Source: Enhygromyxa salina (GTDB lineage: Bacteria; Myxococcota_A; Polyangia; Nannocystales; Nannocystaceae). From it: a stretch of 64,000 nt of DNA. The stretch is from the NCBI RefSeq assembly GCF_000737335.2, contig NZ_JMCC02000008.1:57965-121964 (forward strand), written 5' to 3'. The stretch's first letter is position 1. Every line of letters begins with the position of its first letter. A program made the translations under genes and the position numbers. Below the pieces are notes generated by a model, which was given only the letters and a program-made list of their open reading frames with translations, did no database searches and was not told where the DNA came from. Below are positions 53,311 through 61,016 of this stretch, one piece after another.

Positions 53311-53459
53311 GGCTCCCCCGTACACGCGGGGATGAACCCCACCCCGGAAGTGGCCACCCCGTGACGCCTGGGCTCCCCCGCACACGCGGGGATGGACCGT
53401 CCAGGTTTCCAGTTCCAACGCTGTACAGCCTGGCTCCCCCGCACACGCGGGGATGGACC
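53311..53459 (+). CRISPR. Short type I-E-like CRISPR array (three repeats, two spacers), no cas genes in window
   Basis: 28-nt repeats at 53311-53338, 53371-53398 and 53432-53459 share ggctcccccgcacacgcg then gggatggacc; the first has two changes. The spacers are 32 and 33 nt and unrelated to each other. The repeat holds the ccccgc-acac-gcgggg hairpin and the GGGGAT(G)xACC end typical of type I-E. No cas gene is in the window, so it may be an orphan or decayed array, or a palindromic repeat of similar sequence. Confidence 0.6.
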
Positions 53460-53508
53460 CCTCACGGCGTCGGCCGGTGGCGGCCGAGTCCCAGCGGCGA
53501 GCTCGCCG

Positions 53509-53535
53509 GGTCCATCCCCGCGTGTGCGGGGGAGC
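53509..53535 (-). repeat. Inverted solitary copy of the CRISPR-like repeat
   Basis: The reverse complement of the 53371 repeat, 49 nt past the last array repeat and in opposite orientation. This does not fit ordinary array growth. Confidence 0.8.
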
Positions 53536-53610
53536 GAGAGCTGCAGAAGTTGCTTGCGCACGGGGGCAAAAGCAAGCTGCGGGCTTACGTTGAGGGCCTA
53601 CGTTGAGGGC

Positions 53611-53874
53611 ATGTTCACGAAAACCATGTTTGTCATCCTTCTCGCCGCCTGCGGCACCCACTCCAACGCGCCCGCGCCTGACGATCGCGAGCCGCCCGAC
53701 CCGCCACAGATTGACCAACACTTCTGCTGCAACAGCGTCAACAGCACGGGGCACGGCAGCGGGCAAGGTTGCGTCGCCATCAACAAAGAGAACATCAACA
53801 CCTGTGCTGAGATCTTGTACTGCGCTAGCAACTGGACGAAGAACAGCGACGGCGACGTGAAATGCCTAAACTAG
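53611..53874 (+). CDS. Small six-Cys lipoprotein, member A
   Basis: 87 residues. Signal 'MFTKTMFVILLAAC' with lipobox, a Pro/Asp/Glu-rich linker, then a 50-residue core 'IDQHFCCNSVN...GCVAINKENINTC...ILYCASNW...VKC'. After the lipid Cys there are six Cys in the order CC-C-C-C-C, shared by members at 57521, 60595 and 61017. It is not similar to any family I know. It sits between two clusters of CRISPR-like repeats. An 11-nt direct repeat (acgttgagggc) lies just upstream. Probably an outer-membrane-anchored, disulfide-stapled mini-protein. Confidence 0.75.
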   Translation: MFTKTMFVILLAACGTHSNAPAPDDREPPDPPQIDQHFCCNSVNSTGHGSGQGCVAINKENINTCAEILYCASNWTKNSDGDVKCLN

Positions 53875-53883
53875 TGCCCCGTC

Positions 53884-53945
53884 GGCTCCCCCGCACACGC
53901 GGGATGGACCCGATCGCGGCTCCCCCGCACACGCGGGGATGGACC
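53884..53945 (+). repeat. Two more CRISPR-like repeats with a 7-nt gap
   Basis: Repeats at 53884-53910 (one G shorter) and 53918-53945, separated by only cgatcgc. They lie directly behind member A of the small lipoproteins. The spacing is too short for a functional spacer. Confidence 0.8.
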
Positions 53946-54270
53946 GACCACCCCGAGAGCGCCCCTGGCCCAGCACCGGAGGGGGTCGACCACCCCCCCA
54001 GCCCCCCAGGACCCGACCCGTCCGCGACGCGATCCCCCCTCAGATCACCTCCGACCCAACGCGGGAGCAACGCGACCACCCCCAAAAATGCCCCTGGCCC
54101 AGCACCGGAGGGGGTCGACCACCCCCCAAACCCCCCAGGACCCGACCCGTCCGCGACGCGACCCCCCTCAGATCACCTCCGACCCAACGCTGGACCGACG
54201 CGACCGCCCCAAAAAACGCCCCTGGGCCAGCGCCGAGGCCGCTCGACCACCGACAAAACCGCCCTCGCCG
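53946..54270 (+). repeat. About 2.5 tandem copies of a 128-129 bp unit
   Basis: The marker gcccctggcccagc begins at 53961 and 54090, and a diverged form begins at 54218, giving periods of 129 and 128 nt. Copies one and two are nearly identical through 'gacccgacccgtccgcgacg'; the third is degenerate. C-rich on the plus strand. Frames through it have no protein-like composition. Part of a 715-nt stretch without a gene (53875-54589). Confidence 0.85.
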
Positions 54271-54363
54271 CGATGATCGAGCAACACGACCACGTCGAAT
54301 TCCGCCCCCGACCCGTCCTCGACGCCACCCGACCGGGCTGACTCGCGCTCGCCAGCCGCCCCG

Positions 54364-54483
54364 CGAGTGACTCGACCGTGGCGATTTTTGCCCCACACCC
54401 ACCGTCCGTGTCGAGCGACCACGGCGAAATTGCCCACACTCCGGCCGGCGAGCGAGTCGACAATGTTGACATTTGCCCCGCAC
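54364..54483. repeat. Three degenerate copies of a cgag(c/t)ga...ttgccc(c)acac element
   Basis: Similar 30-35 nt stretches start at about 54364, 54412 and 54449, upstream of the gene at 54590. They could be regulator sites or decayed repeats. Confidence 0.45.
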
Positions 54484-54589
54484 GCTCCGAGCACGCCGAT
54501 CGCCTAGCAATCCAGCTGCCCTTGTCCCGTTTCGACCCAGGTCGTCTCGCGTTTGTCATCCTGGGCCTCGCTCGGTAGAAGCGTTCGTA

Positions 54590-55423
54590 ATGCTGCTATC
54601 TCTCAGTTCATTGTTCGCTCTTTACATCGCCACACCGGGCCGCCGAATCTATGCACTTGGGGGCGTCCGCAAGCTCGCCGAGGCTGCAAACCTGCCCGAG
54701 TTGGTCGAGTCGATCGACGTCGCCATAGCCCATGATCGCAACGCGCTCGAGATGGACGCGGCGCGCCGCCGCGCCAGGACCACGAAAGCGCCGCCGGTGC
54801 GCGACAAGGATCAGGCCGTCGACAACACGCTCGTGACTCTCGCCGCTCTACTATCACACTATGCGCAATCCGAGGTCGAGCCCTCGACCGCTGCATCGAT
54901 CCTGGCGACCCTGTTTCCAGTTAGCGTCTCCCACCACACCCAATTGCCGTTCGTCGAGCAGTCCGCGGCCAACGAGCGAGTGCTGTCGGTGCTCGAGGGG
55001 CCCACCCACAAAGCGTGGTTGGACGCGCACGGCATCACCCCGTTGACCAAGCAGCTGCGCGCGAAACATGAGGAGTTCGCGGCGGCGCTCCGGTTCCGCG
55101 ACGCCCAGACCGCGCCGAGCTGGGACGACGTCAAAGCTGCGCGCGAGATCGGCCAGGATCTCTATCTGAAGGTTGTCGTGCAGATCCTCGCGAGCTTCAT
55201 CGACGATCCCGACCAACGCAGCGCCATGATGCAGCCGATCTGGGCCCAGAACGAACAGATCCAGGCATACCGTCGGCAGCGGCGACGACCGGTCGACATC
55301 AACCCAGACTCCGGCGAACCGCTCGAAGACGAAGACCAAGACGGGGCCGACGTTCAAGCCGAGGCAGAGCCGGAGCCACCAGCCGAACTGCAGATTGACG
55401 CCAACCCCAACAACGAGGGTTGA
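54590..55423 (+). CDS. Helical protein of unknown function
   Basis: 277 residues from the ATG at 54590; upstream codons are not protein-like. Almost entirely helical, without signal peptide. Blocks include 'LVESIDVAIAHDRNALEMDA', 'TLVTLAALLSHYAQSEVEPS' and 'QILASFIDDPDQRSAMMQPI'. The last 45 residues are acidic (Glu/Asp/Ala/Pro). No family recognised. Codon use is less extreme than in the core genes to the left. It may be part of the accessory content. Confidence 0.65.
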   Translation: MLLSLSSLFALYIATPGRRIYALGGVRKLAEAANLPELVESIDVAIAHDRNALEMDAARRRARTTKAPPVRDKDQAVDNTLVTLAALLSHYAQSEVEPSTAASILATLFPVSVSHHTQLPFVEQSAANERVLSVLEGPTHKAWLDAHGITPLTKQLRAKHEEFAAALRFRDAQTAPSWDDVKAAREIGQDLYLKVVVQILASFIDDPDQRSAMMQPIWAQNEQIQAYRRQRRRPVDINPDSGEPLEDEDQDGADVQAEAEPEPPAELQIDANPNNEG

Positions 55424-55487
55424 AGGTCACCACGCGACACGGGCCCTGACCGCCAGCGCGTGGACGCAGGGTCCGCGTCGTCGAGAG

Positions 55488-55943
55488 CTACCCGGCGACG
55501 CACCAACAGGCCGCGACGCCATCTTCGTCGGCCATGCACCCGGTCGAGATCGGGGTCGCCAAGCTCGACGCGCACAAGCTATCGCAGTCATACACAACCC
55601 AGACTTGGCCGGTGTCGCAATAGCCAAGCTCGGTGTCGGACTCGCAGGCCGTCGTCGCTGGTGCGCAGGCGCCCGGCTCGGGCACGCACGCACAACTCTC
55701 GAGCGGGCCATCTACGACGCAGCCCATGGACAACATCGCGGGGCCGAGGTCGGCGCAGCTCTCCTCGCAGCTGCGGTCGACCCAGACGTTGTCGACACAT
55801 TCGCGGACCGTTTCGTCGTCGAGACAGCTGGGGTAGGGGGAGCGGCATGGATCGCCGGCCTGATCGAGGAGCGGCGGGTACCCGTCATCGGGCGCGCAGG
55901 CACAGCACGCGAGGATGAGCAGCGTCGCCAGGCGGCGCCTCAT
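55488..55943 (-). CDS. Cys-rich secreted lipoprotein
   Basis: 151 residues. Signal ends LILACCAC. The mature part has about 16 Cys in two similar halves ('DPCRSPYPSCLDDETVRECV' and 'ATTACESDTELGYCDTGQVW'), each ending in a CxC ('CACVPEPG', 'CWCVAG'). This looks like an internal duplication of an EGF-like or similar disulfide module. The ATG overlaps the stop of the upstream protease-like gene as ATGA. A decayed copy of its last codons lies at 60419. Confidence 0.75.
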   Translation of the reverse strand: MRRRLATLLILACCACAPDDGYPPLLDQAGDPCRSPYPSCLDDETVRECVDNVWVDRSCEESCADLGPAMLSMGCVVDGPLESCACVPEPGACAPATTACESDTELGYCDTGQVWVVYDCDSLCASSLATPISTGCMADEDGVAACWCVAG

Positions 55944-57040
55944 TCCGTCGGCTCCGGTGTCTGGGGGATCGGTCCCGGGGCGGCCCGCACCGTGAGCTCG
56001 GCGGTCTGGATCTCGTGCCCCCCATGTCCCACAAATAGTTCGTAGCGACCCGGCACGAGGTCGAGCACTGACTTGCCTCGGTCGCCGGTGAAGACGAGCA
56101 GGAATCCCCCGGAGGCTGGAGGCACGTCGCCGTAGGCCGGGTCCCCAACCAGGACCGGCGTCTCGAGATCCTCGTCAAAGCACGGTGCGATCCCCCCCTC
56201 CTGCTCCGTGGTCGTGAGCTCGTAGAAGCCACGCTCGGTGATTGTGAGCACCCGAAACGCTCCTATCCCCCGGGAAGTACCCCACACGTCGGGGGCCGCG
56301 CAGTCGATCTCGATTGTCTCCGACCATTGCAAGTCGCCGGTTTGAGGCAAGTCGGGGTGGTCGCAGGTATTGAAGGCTCCGTAGGCGTGGGGCGCCTCGG
56401 CGAAGTAGAGCGCCTGCGCTTCTTCTATTGTCATGTCGTAGGTCTGCTCGAACGCCTCGCGCGAGCTCCCGCGTGCGCGCAGGAGCTCTCGATAGAGCTC
56501 GAGTCCGTGAGTCTCGAGTAACCAGCGAGAAAAGTGGCCTGCGGTGCTGTAGCGTAGCCAGGGCGGATCGAGGTCGAGATTGTCGACCGGGGCCGTGTTG
56601 CCGAGGATGGTTCGATCGCCTTTGAGCGCCTCCGCGGCCCCCTCACTCCAAAACGGCTTGGGATCGGCGAACGTGTCGACTACCGCGTGCACGAGCTCGT
56701 GCTCAATCGAGAGGGAATCGGCGTAGACGGCCCCACGACGGTAGCAGCCGAGGTCGATTCCCTCAGGGCACCACTCTGACTCGGCGAAGGGCTGCGAATT
56801 ATCCCAGAGGTACACGTCGATCGGATTTGGGATAGTGGTCGCCAATAGCTCCTCGAGGTCCGTGACCATATGTTCGTAGTGGTCGAGGTTGCCCTGGCAC
56901 AGGAGGCCACCCGAGGCTGTCCCGACCCGCAGGTGCTCGGTCTCATACCGCAGTTTCGGTAGATCGTCGCACCCCAGGATGCAGACCACGGCCGCGGCCG
57001 CGGCACATGTGGTCGGGGTCGGCTTTGTCTGAAGAGTCAC
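55940..57040 (-). CDS. Putative HExxH metalloprotease-type lipoprotein
   Basis: 366 residues from a GTG. Signal ends VVCILGC. The zinc motif HELVH in 'LSIEHELVHAVVDTF' near residue 112 is followed 18 residues later by 'WSEGAAEAL', which supplies a third ligand as in the peptidase MA (gluzincin-like) clan. The C-terminal 120 residues are a beta-sandwich-like domain ('LVPGRYELFVGHGGHEI'). Operon with the Cys-rich lipoprotein downstream. Substrate unknown. A fragment resembling its 3' end is found at 57475. Confidence 0.75.
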   Translation of the reverse strand: MTLQTKPTPTTCAAAAAVVCILGCDDLPKLRYETEHLRVGTASGGLLCQGNLDHYEHMVTDLEELLATTIPNPIDVYLWDNSQPFAESEWCPEGIDLGCYRRGAVYADSLSIEHELVHAVVDTFADPKPFWSEGAAEALKGDRTILGNTAPVDNLDLDPPWLRYSTAGHFSRWLLETHGLELYRELLRARGSSREAFEQTYDMTIEEAQALYFAEAPHAYGAFNTCDHPDLPQTGDLQWSETIEIDCAAPDVWGTSRGIGAFRVLTITERGFYELTTTEQEGGIAPCFDEDLETPVLVGDPAYGDVPPASGGFLLVFTGDRGKSVLDLVPGRYELFVGHGGHEIQTAELTVRAAPGPIPQTPEPTE

Positions 57041-57052
57041 GCCCGTCCGATC

Positions 57053-57400
57053 TCAATTTCCCGTGCCGTCGCCTGTGCCGTCGTCGCCCGCAGTCCCTTC
57101 CAGCGGCGGCGGGGCACACAGCGCGAGGGGCGACCAGGTTCCGCCGCCCTCGGTGCACTGGATCGCGGCGAGGTTCTCATCGGGGCCGCACTTGGGTTGA
57201 CAGTTCAAGCCGAACGGACCCGTACAGCACCTGACCGCGCCACCGCCCTGGGGACACTCTGCACACGGTATGCCTTCGTTGCAACCGCCGCCGCCCCTGC
57301 ACGCAGCGAAGCTGAACGACAAGATCGCGGCGACCAGGTATGCCGGGATAGCCCTTCGGCGAGTCCCGCTTCTCGGCTTGGATGTGTGCTCAATGTGCAT
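57053..57400 (-). CDS. Small Cys-rich lipoprotein
   Basis: 115 residues from the ATG at 57400 (a GTG at 57409 is also open). A basic n-region and hydrophobic stretch end SFSFAAC. The mature part has about nine Cys ('GGGCNEGIPCAECPQGGG', 'RCCTGPFGLNCQPKCGPDEN') and a Gly/Asp/Thr tail. 12 nt upstream of the protease-like gene, same strand. A shortened copy of its middle part is found at 57956. Confidence 0.7.
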   Translation of the reverse strand: MHIEHTSKPRSGTRRRAIPAYLVAAILSFSFAACRGGGGCNEGIPCAECPQGGGAVRCCTGPFGLNCQPKCGPDENLAAIQCTEGGGTWSPLALCAPPPLEGTAGDDGTGDGTGN

Positions 57401-57474
57401 TTGTTTCACGCTATCAGCGCACCCGATTGGGCGTCAAGATTAAGAGGTATCGGCGCGAACGTTGCGGGCCGAAG

Positions 57475-57520
57475 TCATCCGGTCGACTCCGATGTCTGGG
57501 GATTGGTCCTGACGCGGGCC
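57475..57520 (-). pseudogene. Fragment resembling the 3' end of the protease-like gene (55940)
   Basis: In the minus-strand reading it gives 'ARVRTNPQTSESTG' then stop, matching the end 'AAPGPIPQTPEPTE' then stop of the gene at 55940. Nucleotide similarity is about 80% over 46 nt. It abuts the stop codon of small lipoprotein B. Confidence 0.6.
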
Positions 57521-57784
57521 TCAGTCGTGGCATGCGATGGTGCCGTTGTCCTTGCCCCACGTGTTTCCGCAGTAGAGGACGCTCAGGCAGGTATTGATCT
57601 GCTCCTTGTTGATCGCTACGCAGTTCTCGCCGGTCATGTTTTTGAGGTCGACGGACGAGCAGCAGAAGTGCTGCTCGACCTGTTCGTCGTCCGGGGGCTC
57701 GATCTCGTCGGGCGCGTCCGGCGGGTTGGTGGTGATGCCACACGCGGCGAGGATTGCCATGATGGTGAGCTTGATTGCGTACAT
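57521..57784 (-). CDS. Small six-Cys lipoprotein, member B
   Basis: 87 residues from the ATG at 57784, exactly the length of member A. Signal 'MYAIKLTIMAILAAC', an acidic Pro-rich linker, then 'VEQHFCCSSVD...NCVAINKEQINTC..VLYCGNTW..DNGTIACHD'. All six core Cys are conserved, as is the VAINKE-INTC block. Transcribed opposite to A, C and D. Confidence 0.78.
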   Translation of the reverse strand: MYAIKLTIMAILAACGITTNPPDAPDEIEPPDDEQVEQHFCCSSVDLKNMTGENCVAINKEQINTCLSVLYCGNTWGKDNGTIACHD

Positions 57785-57955
57785 GGCAGAACCGTAGGCC
57801 GCGCGAGCGCGGAGGCCACGGGCTGCGGTCTGCATGTATCGCCGTTCACCTGCTGCCCACGCGCCGAGTTTGCGCCATACGTGCGGCCGGTCCGCACGCG
57901 GGCCCCGTCTTCGCCCTCTTCGCCCTCTTGCTCGCCTGCACTCCCCCGGGCCCGC

Positions 57956-58006
57956 CCGCCCTCAGTGCACTGAGGGCGGTTGACAGGTCAAGCCGAACGG
58001 ACCGGT
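57956..58006 (-). pseudogene. Internally deleted copy of part of the 57053 lipoprotein gene, with a 24-nt palindrome
   Basis: Positions 57956-57979 form a perfect palindrome (ccgccctcagtg/cactgagggcgg) whose left half resembles 57146-57163. The following 'ttgacaggtcaagccgaacg' matches 57196-57216. About 35 nt of the original between them is missing. The copy has the same orientation as its source and ends at the sigma-factor stop. Confidence 0.6.
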
Positions 58007-58540
58007 TCATGGCGGCAAGAATCGACGTAGCTGTCGGCGAAGCTTGGTGAGCGCCCGCTGATGTAACGCGCGCTCGCTCGCCTCCGTGCGCCCGGTGAGC
58101 CGGGCGATCTCACCATACGACAGCCCTTCGGCGCGCCGCCGCACGACGAGGCGCTGCGGTGTTGGCAAGCGGGCGATGGCTTTGTTGGCGGCGCTCAATT
58201 GTTTGGCCCTGGCCACGGCCTGGCTGGGGCTGGTTCGTGGGTCCACCAAGCGGGCCTCGCGAGAGAGGGGCTCGAGGCGCTTGCGGAACCGAGCACTCAG
58301 GCTCTTCTTTCGGATGACCACGCGTAGATATGGTCTGATCGAGCTGTACCGGGGATCAAACGGTGGCCGTGCGAGCAGCTTCATGATCGCTTCTTGGGCG
58401 ACGTCCTCGCTCAGATCGCCCGCGTGGCACCGCCTGGCGTAAGCTGAGGCCCAGTCCAGGTGTCGATCAACGAACACCTTCTCCGCCTCACGATCCCCCC
58501 CGAGAATGAGTGCCAACAGTTCAGCGTCGGTTCGCTCCAC
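58007..58540 (-). CDS. ECF-type RNA polymerase sigma factor
   Basis: 177 residues from a GTG at 58540. Region 2 ('LLALILGGDREAEKVFVDRH', 'DLSEDVAQEAIMKLL') and region 4 ('LPTPQRLVVRRRAEGLSYGE', 'TGRTEASERALHQRALTKLR') are both present, with 70 residues between. Divergent from a Ser/Thr kinase gene with a gap of about 74 nt, a common pairing in this group. The kinase may control the sigma factor, but this is inferred from context only. Confidence 0.9.
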   Translation of the reverse strand: MERTDAELLALILGGDREAEKVFVDRHLDWASAYARRCHAGDLSEDVAQEAIMKLLARPPFDPRYSSIRPYLRVVIRKKSLSARFRKRLEPLSREARLVDPRTSPSQAVARAKQLSAANKAIARLPTPQRLVVRRRAEGLSYGEIARLTGRTEASERALHQRALTKLRRQLRRFLPP

Positions 58541-58613
58541 GGCGTCGACTCTATCACAGGGTGGCTGCACGTCGGAGGTCGAGAAGGGCCGCTCGATCGA
58601 CCGCGCGTTCTTG

Positions 58614-59906
58614 GTGGCGCAGCTGTTGGGCAAGCGGCACGACGACGCGGAGCCGGTCGTGGTGGCGGCGCGCTACGAGCTGCAGCGCAAGATCGGGGCC
58701 GGCGGGTACGGGACGGTGTACGAGGCCGAGGATCGCCAGCTGCGTCGGCGCGTGGCGCTGAAGGTGCTCGAGCTCGAAGGCAGCGATCTGGCGACGCGCG
58801 AGGGCCAGCTCCTCGCGCAGCTCGATCACGCCAACGTCGTGACGATCTTCGATCATGGGGTTGGGCCCGATTACCGGTACTTGGCGATGCAGCTATTGGA
58901 GGGGCCGGGGCTGCGTCGCGCGTGTGCTGGCATGTCGCCCGCGCAGACGATCGCCAAGTATGTCGAGGCCGGTCGCGGGCTCGCGGCGATCCACGCGAGG
59001 GGGCTGGTCCATCGGGACTTCAAGCCCAGCAATGTTCGCATCGGCCCGCTCGGGCAGGCTGTCGTCGTTGACTTTGGCCTCGCCCGGCACCTCGACACGC
59101 TCGAAGCCGACCCGCGGGAGCTCGGGGTGTTCGTGGGCACAATCGACTATGCGCCACCCGAGCGGCTGCTGGGGTATCCCGGCGACCACCGGTCTGATCA
59201 GTTCTCGTTTTGTGTCGCCCTGTGGGAGGCGCTCAGCGGCGTCAGTCCGTGGCCGTGCAGCGGGTCCACGACTTGTGAACAGCGGATCCTGGCGTTTGGG
59301 GCAGACATCGTGGGGACGCCAGGCGGGGGCTGGCGGGTGGAAGAGGCGCTGCGTCGCGGGCTGTCGCTCGAGCCCGCGGATCGGTATCCCGACATGGCGG
59401 GTCTTCTGGCCGAGCTCGCCCCCGCGCGCAGGTGGACGCGGCGGGATCTGCTGCTCGCTGCGGTCCCGGCTGTGTTCGTCGCGGCTGTGATGACGCAGTT
59501 GATGCCGTCGCCGGCCGGGGGGGCCTCGTCCGAGTTCGTCGCCAACGCGCACGTGAGTTGCTTGGGGTCGGTCGCGCTGGTGATGGCGCGCGAGGGCAGG
59601 GCGGATGCGGCGTTGATGCGGTTAGAGTGGGCGAAGCCGATCAACGTGAGCGTTGAGACGTCTCGCGGACTGGCCATCACCAGCGGGCACGTTGCGCTGG
59701 AGTTCGAGCGAAGCGTCGCCTTGTATCCGGATGCAGCCGACGCGTGGCACTTGGCGGCTTTCTATGCTCGACGTGTTGGCGATGTCGATCTCCAAGATTT
59801 CGCCCGCGAGCGGGGCTACGCGCTCGGCAGCGCCATCTACAACTCGTCTGCGTTGAAGCAGGTCACGGTGCCATCCTCGTTGCAGACCCCGTCGTTACAC
59901 CAGTAG
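58614..59906 (+). CDS. Membrane Ser/Thr protein kinase, C-terminal part probably truncated
   Basis: 430 residues from the GTG at 58614; TTG 58611 and ATG 58506 are alternatives, the latter inside the sigma gene. Kinase: 'KIGAGGYGTVYEAED', 'HRDFKPSNVRIG' near 132, 'DFGLARH', and 'YAPPERLLG' in place of the usual APE. The membrane helix is near 280-300, then about 130 external residues. The last 24 codons read antisense through the end of the convergent gene and are not protein-like. Related kinases have long TPR tails, so the original 3' end seems lost. Confidence 0.85.
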   Translation: MAQLLGKRHDDAEPVVVAARYELQRKIGAGGYGTVYEAEDRQLRRRVALKVLELEGSDLATREGQLLAQLDHANVVTIFDHGVGPDYRYLAMQLLEGPGLRRACAGMSPAQTIAKYVEAGRGLAAIHARGLVHRDFKPSNVRIGPLGQAVVVDFGLARHLDTLEADPRELGVFVGTIDYAPPERLLGYPGDHRSDQFSFCVALWEALSGVSPWPCSGSTTCEQRILAFGADIVGTPGGGWRVEEALRRGLSLEPADRYPDMAGLLAELAPARRWTRRDLLLAAVPAVFVAAVMTQLMPSPAGGASSEFVANAHVSCLGSVALVMAREGRADAALMRLEWAKPINVSVETSRGLAITSGHVALEFERSVALYPDAADAWHLAAFYARRVGDVDLQDFARERGYALGSAIYNSSALKQVTVPSSLQTPSLHQ

Positions 59907-60310
59907 AGCACTCCGCCACAGCCAGCCCCCGGCCAGCATGGGCCGCCGTTCTCGCAGCAGATTCCGTACGCTTGCGGGTTGTCATGTGGCGCGAAGTCGG
60001 CACACAGCCCAGCCGCGCACGCGTCATCGAGCGGCGCATAGGCGGCGACCTCCCCGGTTTGAGGGTTCACGATCTCGCCGTAGATAACCGTGAACGCCTT
60101 GGTACCCACTAAACACGGCGCAGTGCCCTTCATCCTGATCGCGTTGTTGCTTGGGCTGTAGCAGACGTCAGCGAGCAGCTTGGGCACGTTCGCAGGCGTG
60201 TACTCGCACGCCCCCGGCACCGACGTACACAGGTAGCGATACTCGGCGTCCGCGGTCAGTGGCACGGCGATCAAGGCCAGCGTGAGCAGTGTGAATACGG
60301 TCCGGTGCAT
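59837..60310 (-). CDS. Secreted Cys-rich protein
   Basis: 157 residues from the ATG at 60310. Signal peptide with cleavage after 'PLTADA'. The mature part has about 14 Cys, including 'LCTSVPGACEYTPANVPKLL', 'DDACAAGLCADF' and 'ICCENGGPCWPGAGCGGVLY', and ends 'NEDGTVTCFNADEL'. A similar secreted family is, as I recall, frequent in myxobacteria without known role. The end is loosely like the 'VLYC..W..DGxxxC' end of the small six-Cys lipoproteins. Its 3' end overlaps the kinase by 70 nt. Confidence 0.75.
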   Translation of the reverse strand: MHRTVFTLLTLALIAVPLTADAEYRYLCTSVPGACEYTPANVPKLLADVCYSPSNNAIRMKGTAPCLVGTKAFTVIYGEIVNPQTGEVAAYAPLDDACAAGLCADFAPHDNPQAYGICCENGGPCWPGAGCGGVLYWCNDGVCNEDGTVTCFNADEL

Positions 60311-60418
60311 GGGGCCCGAGCTTACTCTGATCTGCGCCGGGGCTCGGTGAGGCTCGGCGTCGTGCGGTGGGGCCACGCAGGAGCCCGATCGAGCGCCGGC
60401 TAGGATTACGTGGGCGGG

Positions 60419-60445
60419 TTATCCGGCGACGCACCGACACGCCGC
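60419..60445 (-). pseudogene. Remnant of the 3' end of the 55488 Cys-rich gene
   Basis: Ccggcgacgcaccgacacgc matches the end of that gene with two changes, and the minus reading gives 'AACRCVAG' plus stop versus 'AACWCVAG' plus stop. The rest of the 284-nt gap 60311-60594 shows no gene. Confidence 0.55.
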
Positions 60446-60594
60446 TCGCCCAGCTATGGCCGCGGTTGGGGACGTGGCGCTGCAATATGACGGGATCGTG
60501 GCCTGCTCGGACTAACCACGGCGGCGTCCGGTGCCGCAAGAGATGCCGAGCCTGGGTGGTTTCACCAGCCGCGCCCCCTGCCCACCCTGGACCC

Positions 60595-60879
60595 ATGCTG
60601 ACCAAGACGATCCTGTTCGCCATCCTTGCCGCGACGTGCGGCGTCACCCCTGCCCACGCTGAGAACATTCAGAGCGCGGCGCCCGATGAGCCCGACATCC
60701 GGCCGCCGGGCGACGACCCCAAGGAGCAGCTGTTCTGCTGTGAGACGGTCGACCCCAAGACCGCGAGCGGCGAGGGTTGCAAGATCCTCCCCAAAGAACA
60801 CATTTTGCTGTGCCAGACCATCCTCGCATGTGGCGACGTTTGGACGCTGCACGATGGGAAGGCCGCGTGCGGAAAGTGA
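60595..60879 (+). CDS. Small six-Cys secreted protein, member C
   Basis: 94 residues. Signal 'MLTKTILFAILAATCG' carries an extra Thr before the Cys compared with members A and B, so the lipobox may be lost. A signal-peptidase-I site after 'TPAHA' is possible. The core is 'KEQLFCCETVD...GCKILPKEHILLC..ILACGDVW..DGKAACGK'. All six core Cys are kept while the linker and the INTC block have diverged. The 3' end is followed at once by fragments of two other genes. Confidence 0.72.
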   Translation: MLTKTILFAILAATCGVTPAHAENIQSAAPDEPDIRPPGDDPKEQLFCCETVDPKTASGEGCKILPKEHILLCQTILACGDVWTLHDGKAACGK

Positions 60880-60891
60880 TCATCACTCCCA

Positions 60892-60924
60892 GCATGAGAA
60901 CGTCTTGTCCTCCGGCACGCGGCG
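60892..60924 (-). pseudogene. 33-nt fragment of the FG-GAP protein gene
   Basis: Gcatgagaacgtcttgtcct... matches 62432-62464 with four changes in 33 nt, and the matching 63.4-kb copy equally. It lies between member C and the fragment of a further small lipoprotein. Confidence 0.6.
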
Positions 60925-60930
60925 CAGCGG

Positions 60931-61008
60931 ATCAACACCTATCTGAGCGTCCTCTACTGCGCGGACTCGTGGGGCAAGGACAACGGCACCGTGGTCTGCC
61001 ACGACTGA
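60931..61008 (+). pseudogene. 3' fragment of a further small six-Cys lipoprotein gene (E)
   Basis: It encodes 'INTYLSVLYCADSWGKDNG' then 'TVVCHD' and stop, nearly identical to the C-terminus of member B. No start, signal or CC motif precedes it; the upstream sequence is the FG-GAP fragment. Confidence 0.75.
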
Positions 61009-61016
61009 GCGATGTC

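Noticed and set aside
53862..54510. Plus- and minus-strand frames of 140-160 codons across the 128-bp repeats
   Set aside because: Pro/Arg/Asp-rich translation of C-rich repeats without family match; called as repeat only.
57775..58050. Plus-strand frame with 'FALFALLLACTPPGPP', a lipoprotein-signal-like stretch
   Set aside because: The frame has a long non-signal start, runs into the antisense of the sigma factor and ends without a domain. At most another signal-peptide remnant, too weak to list.
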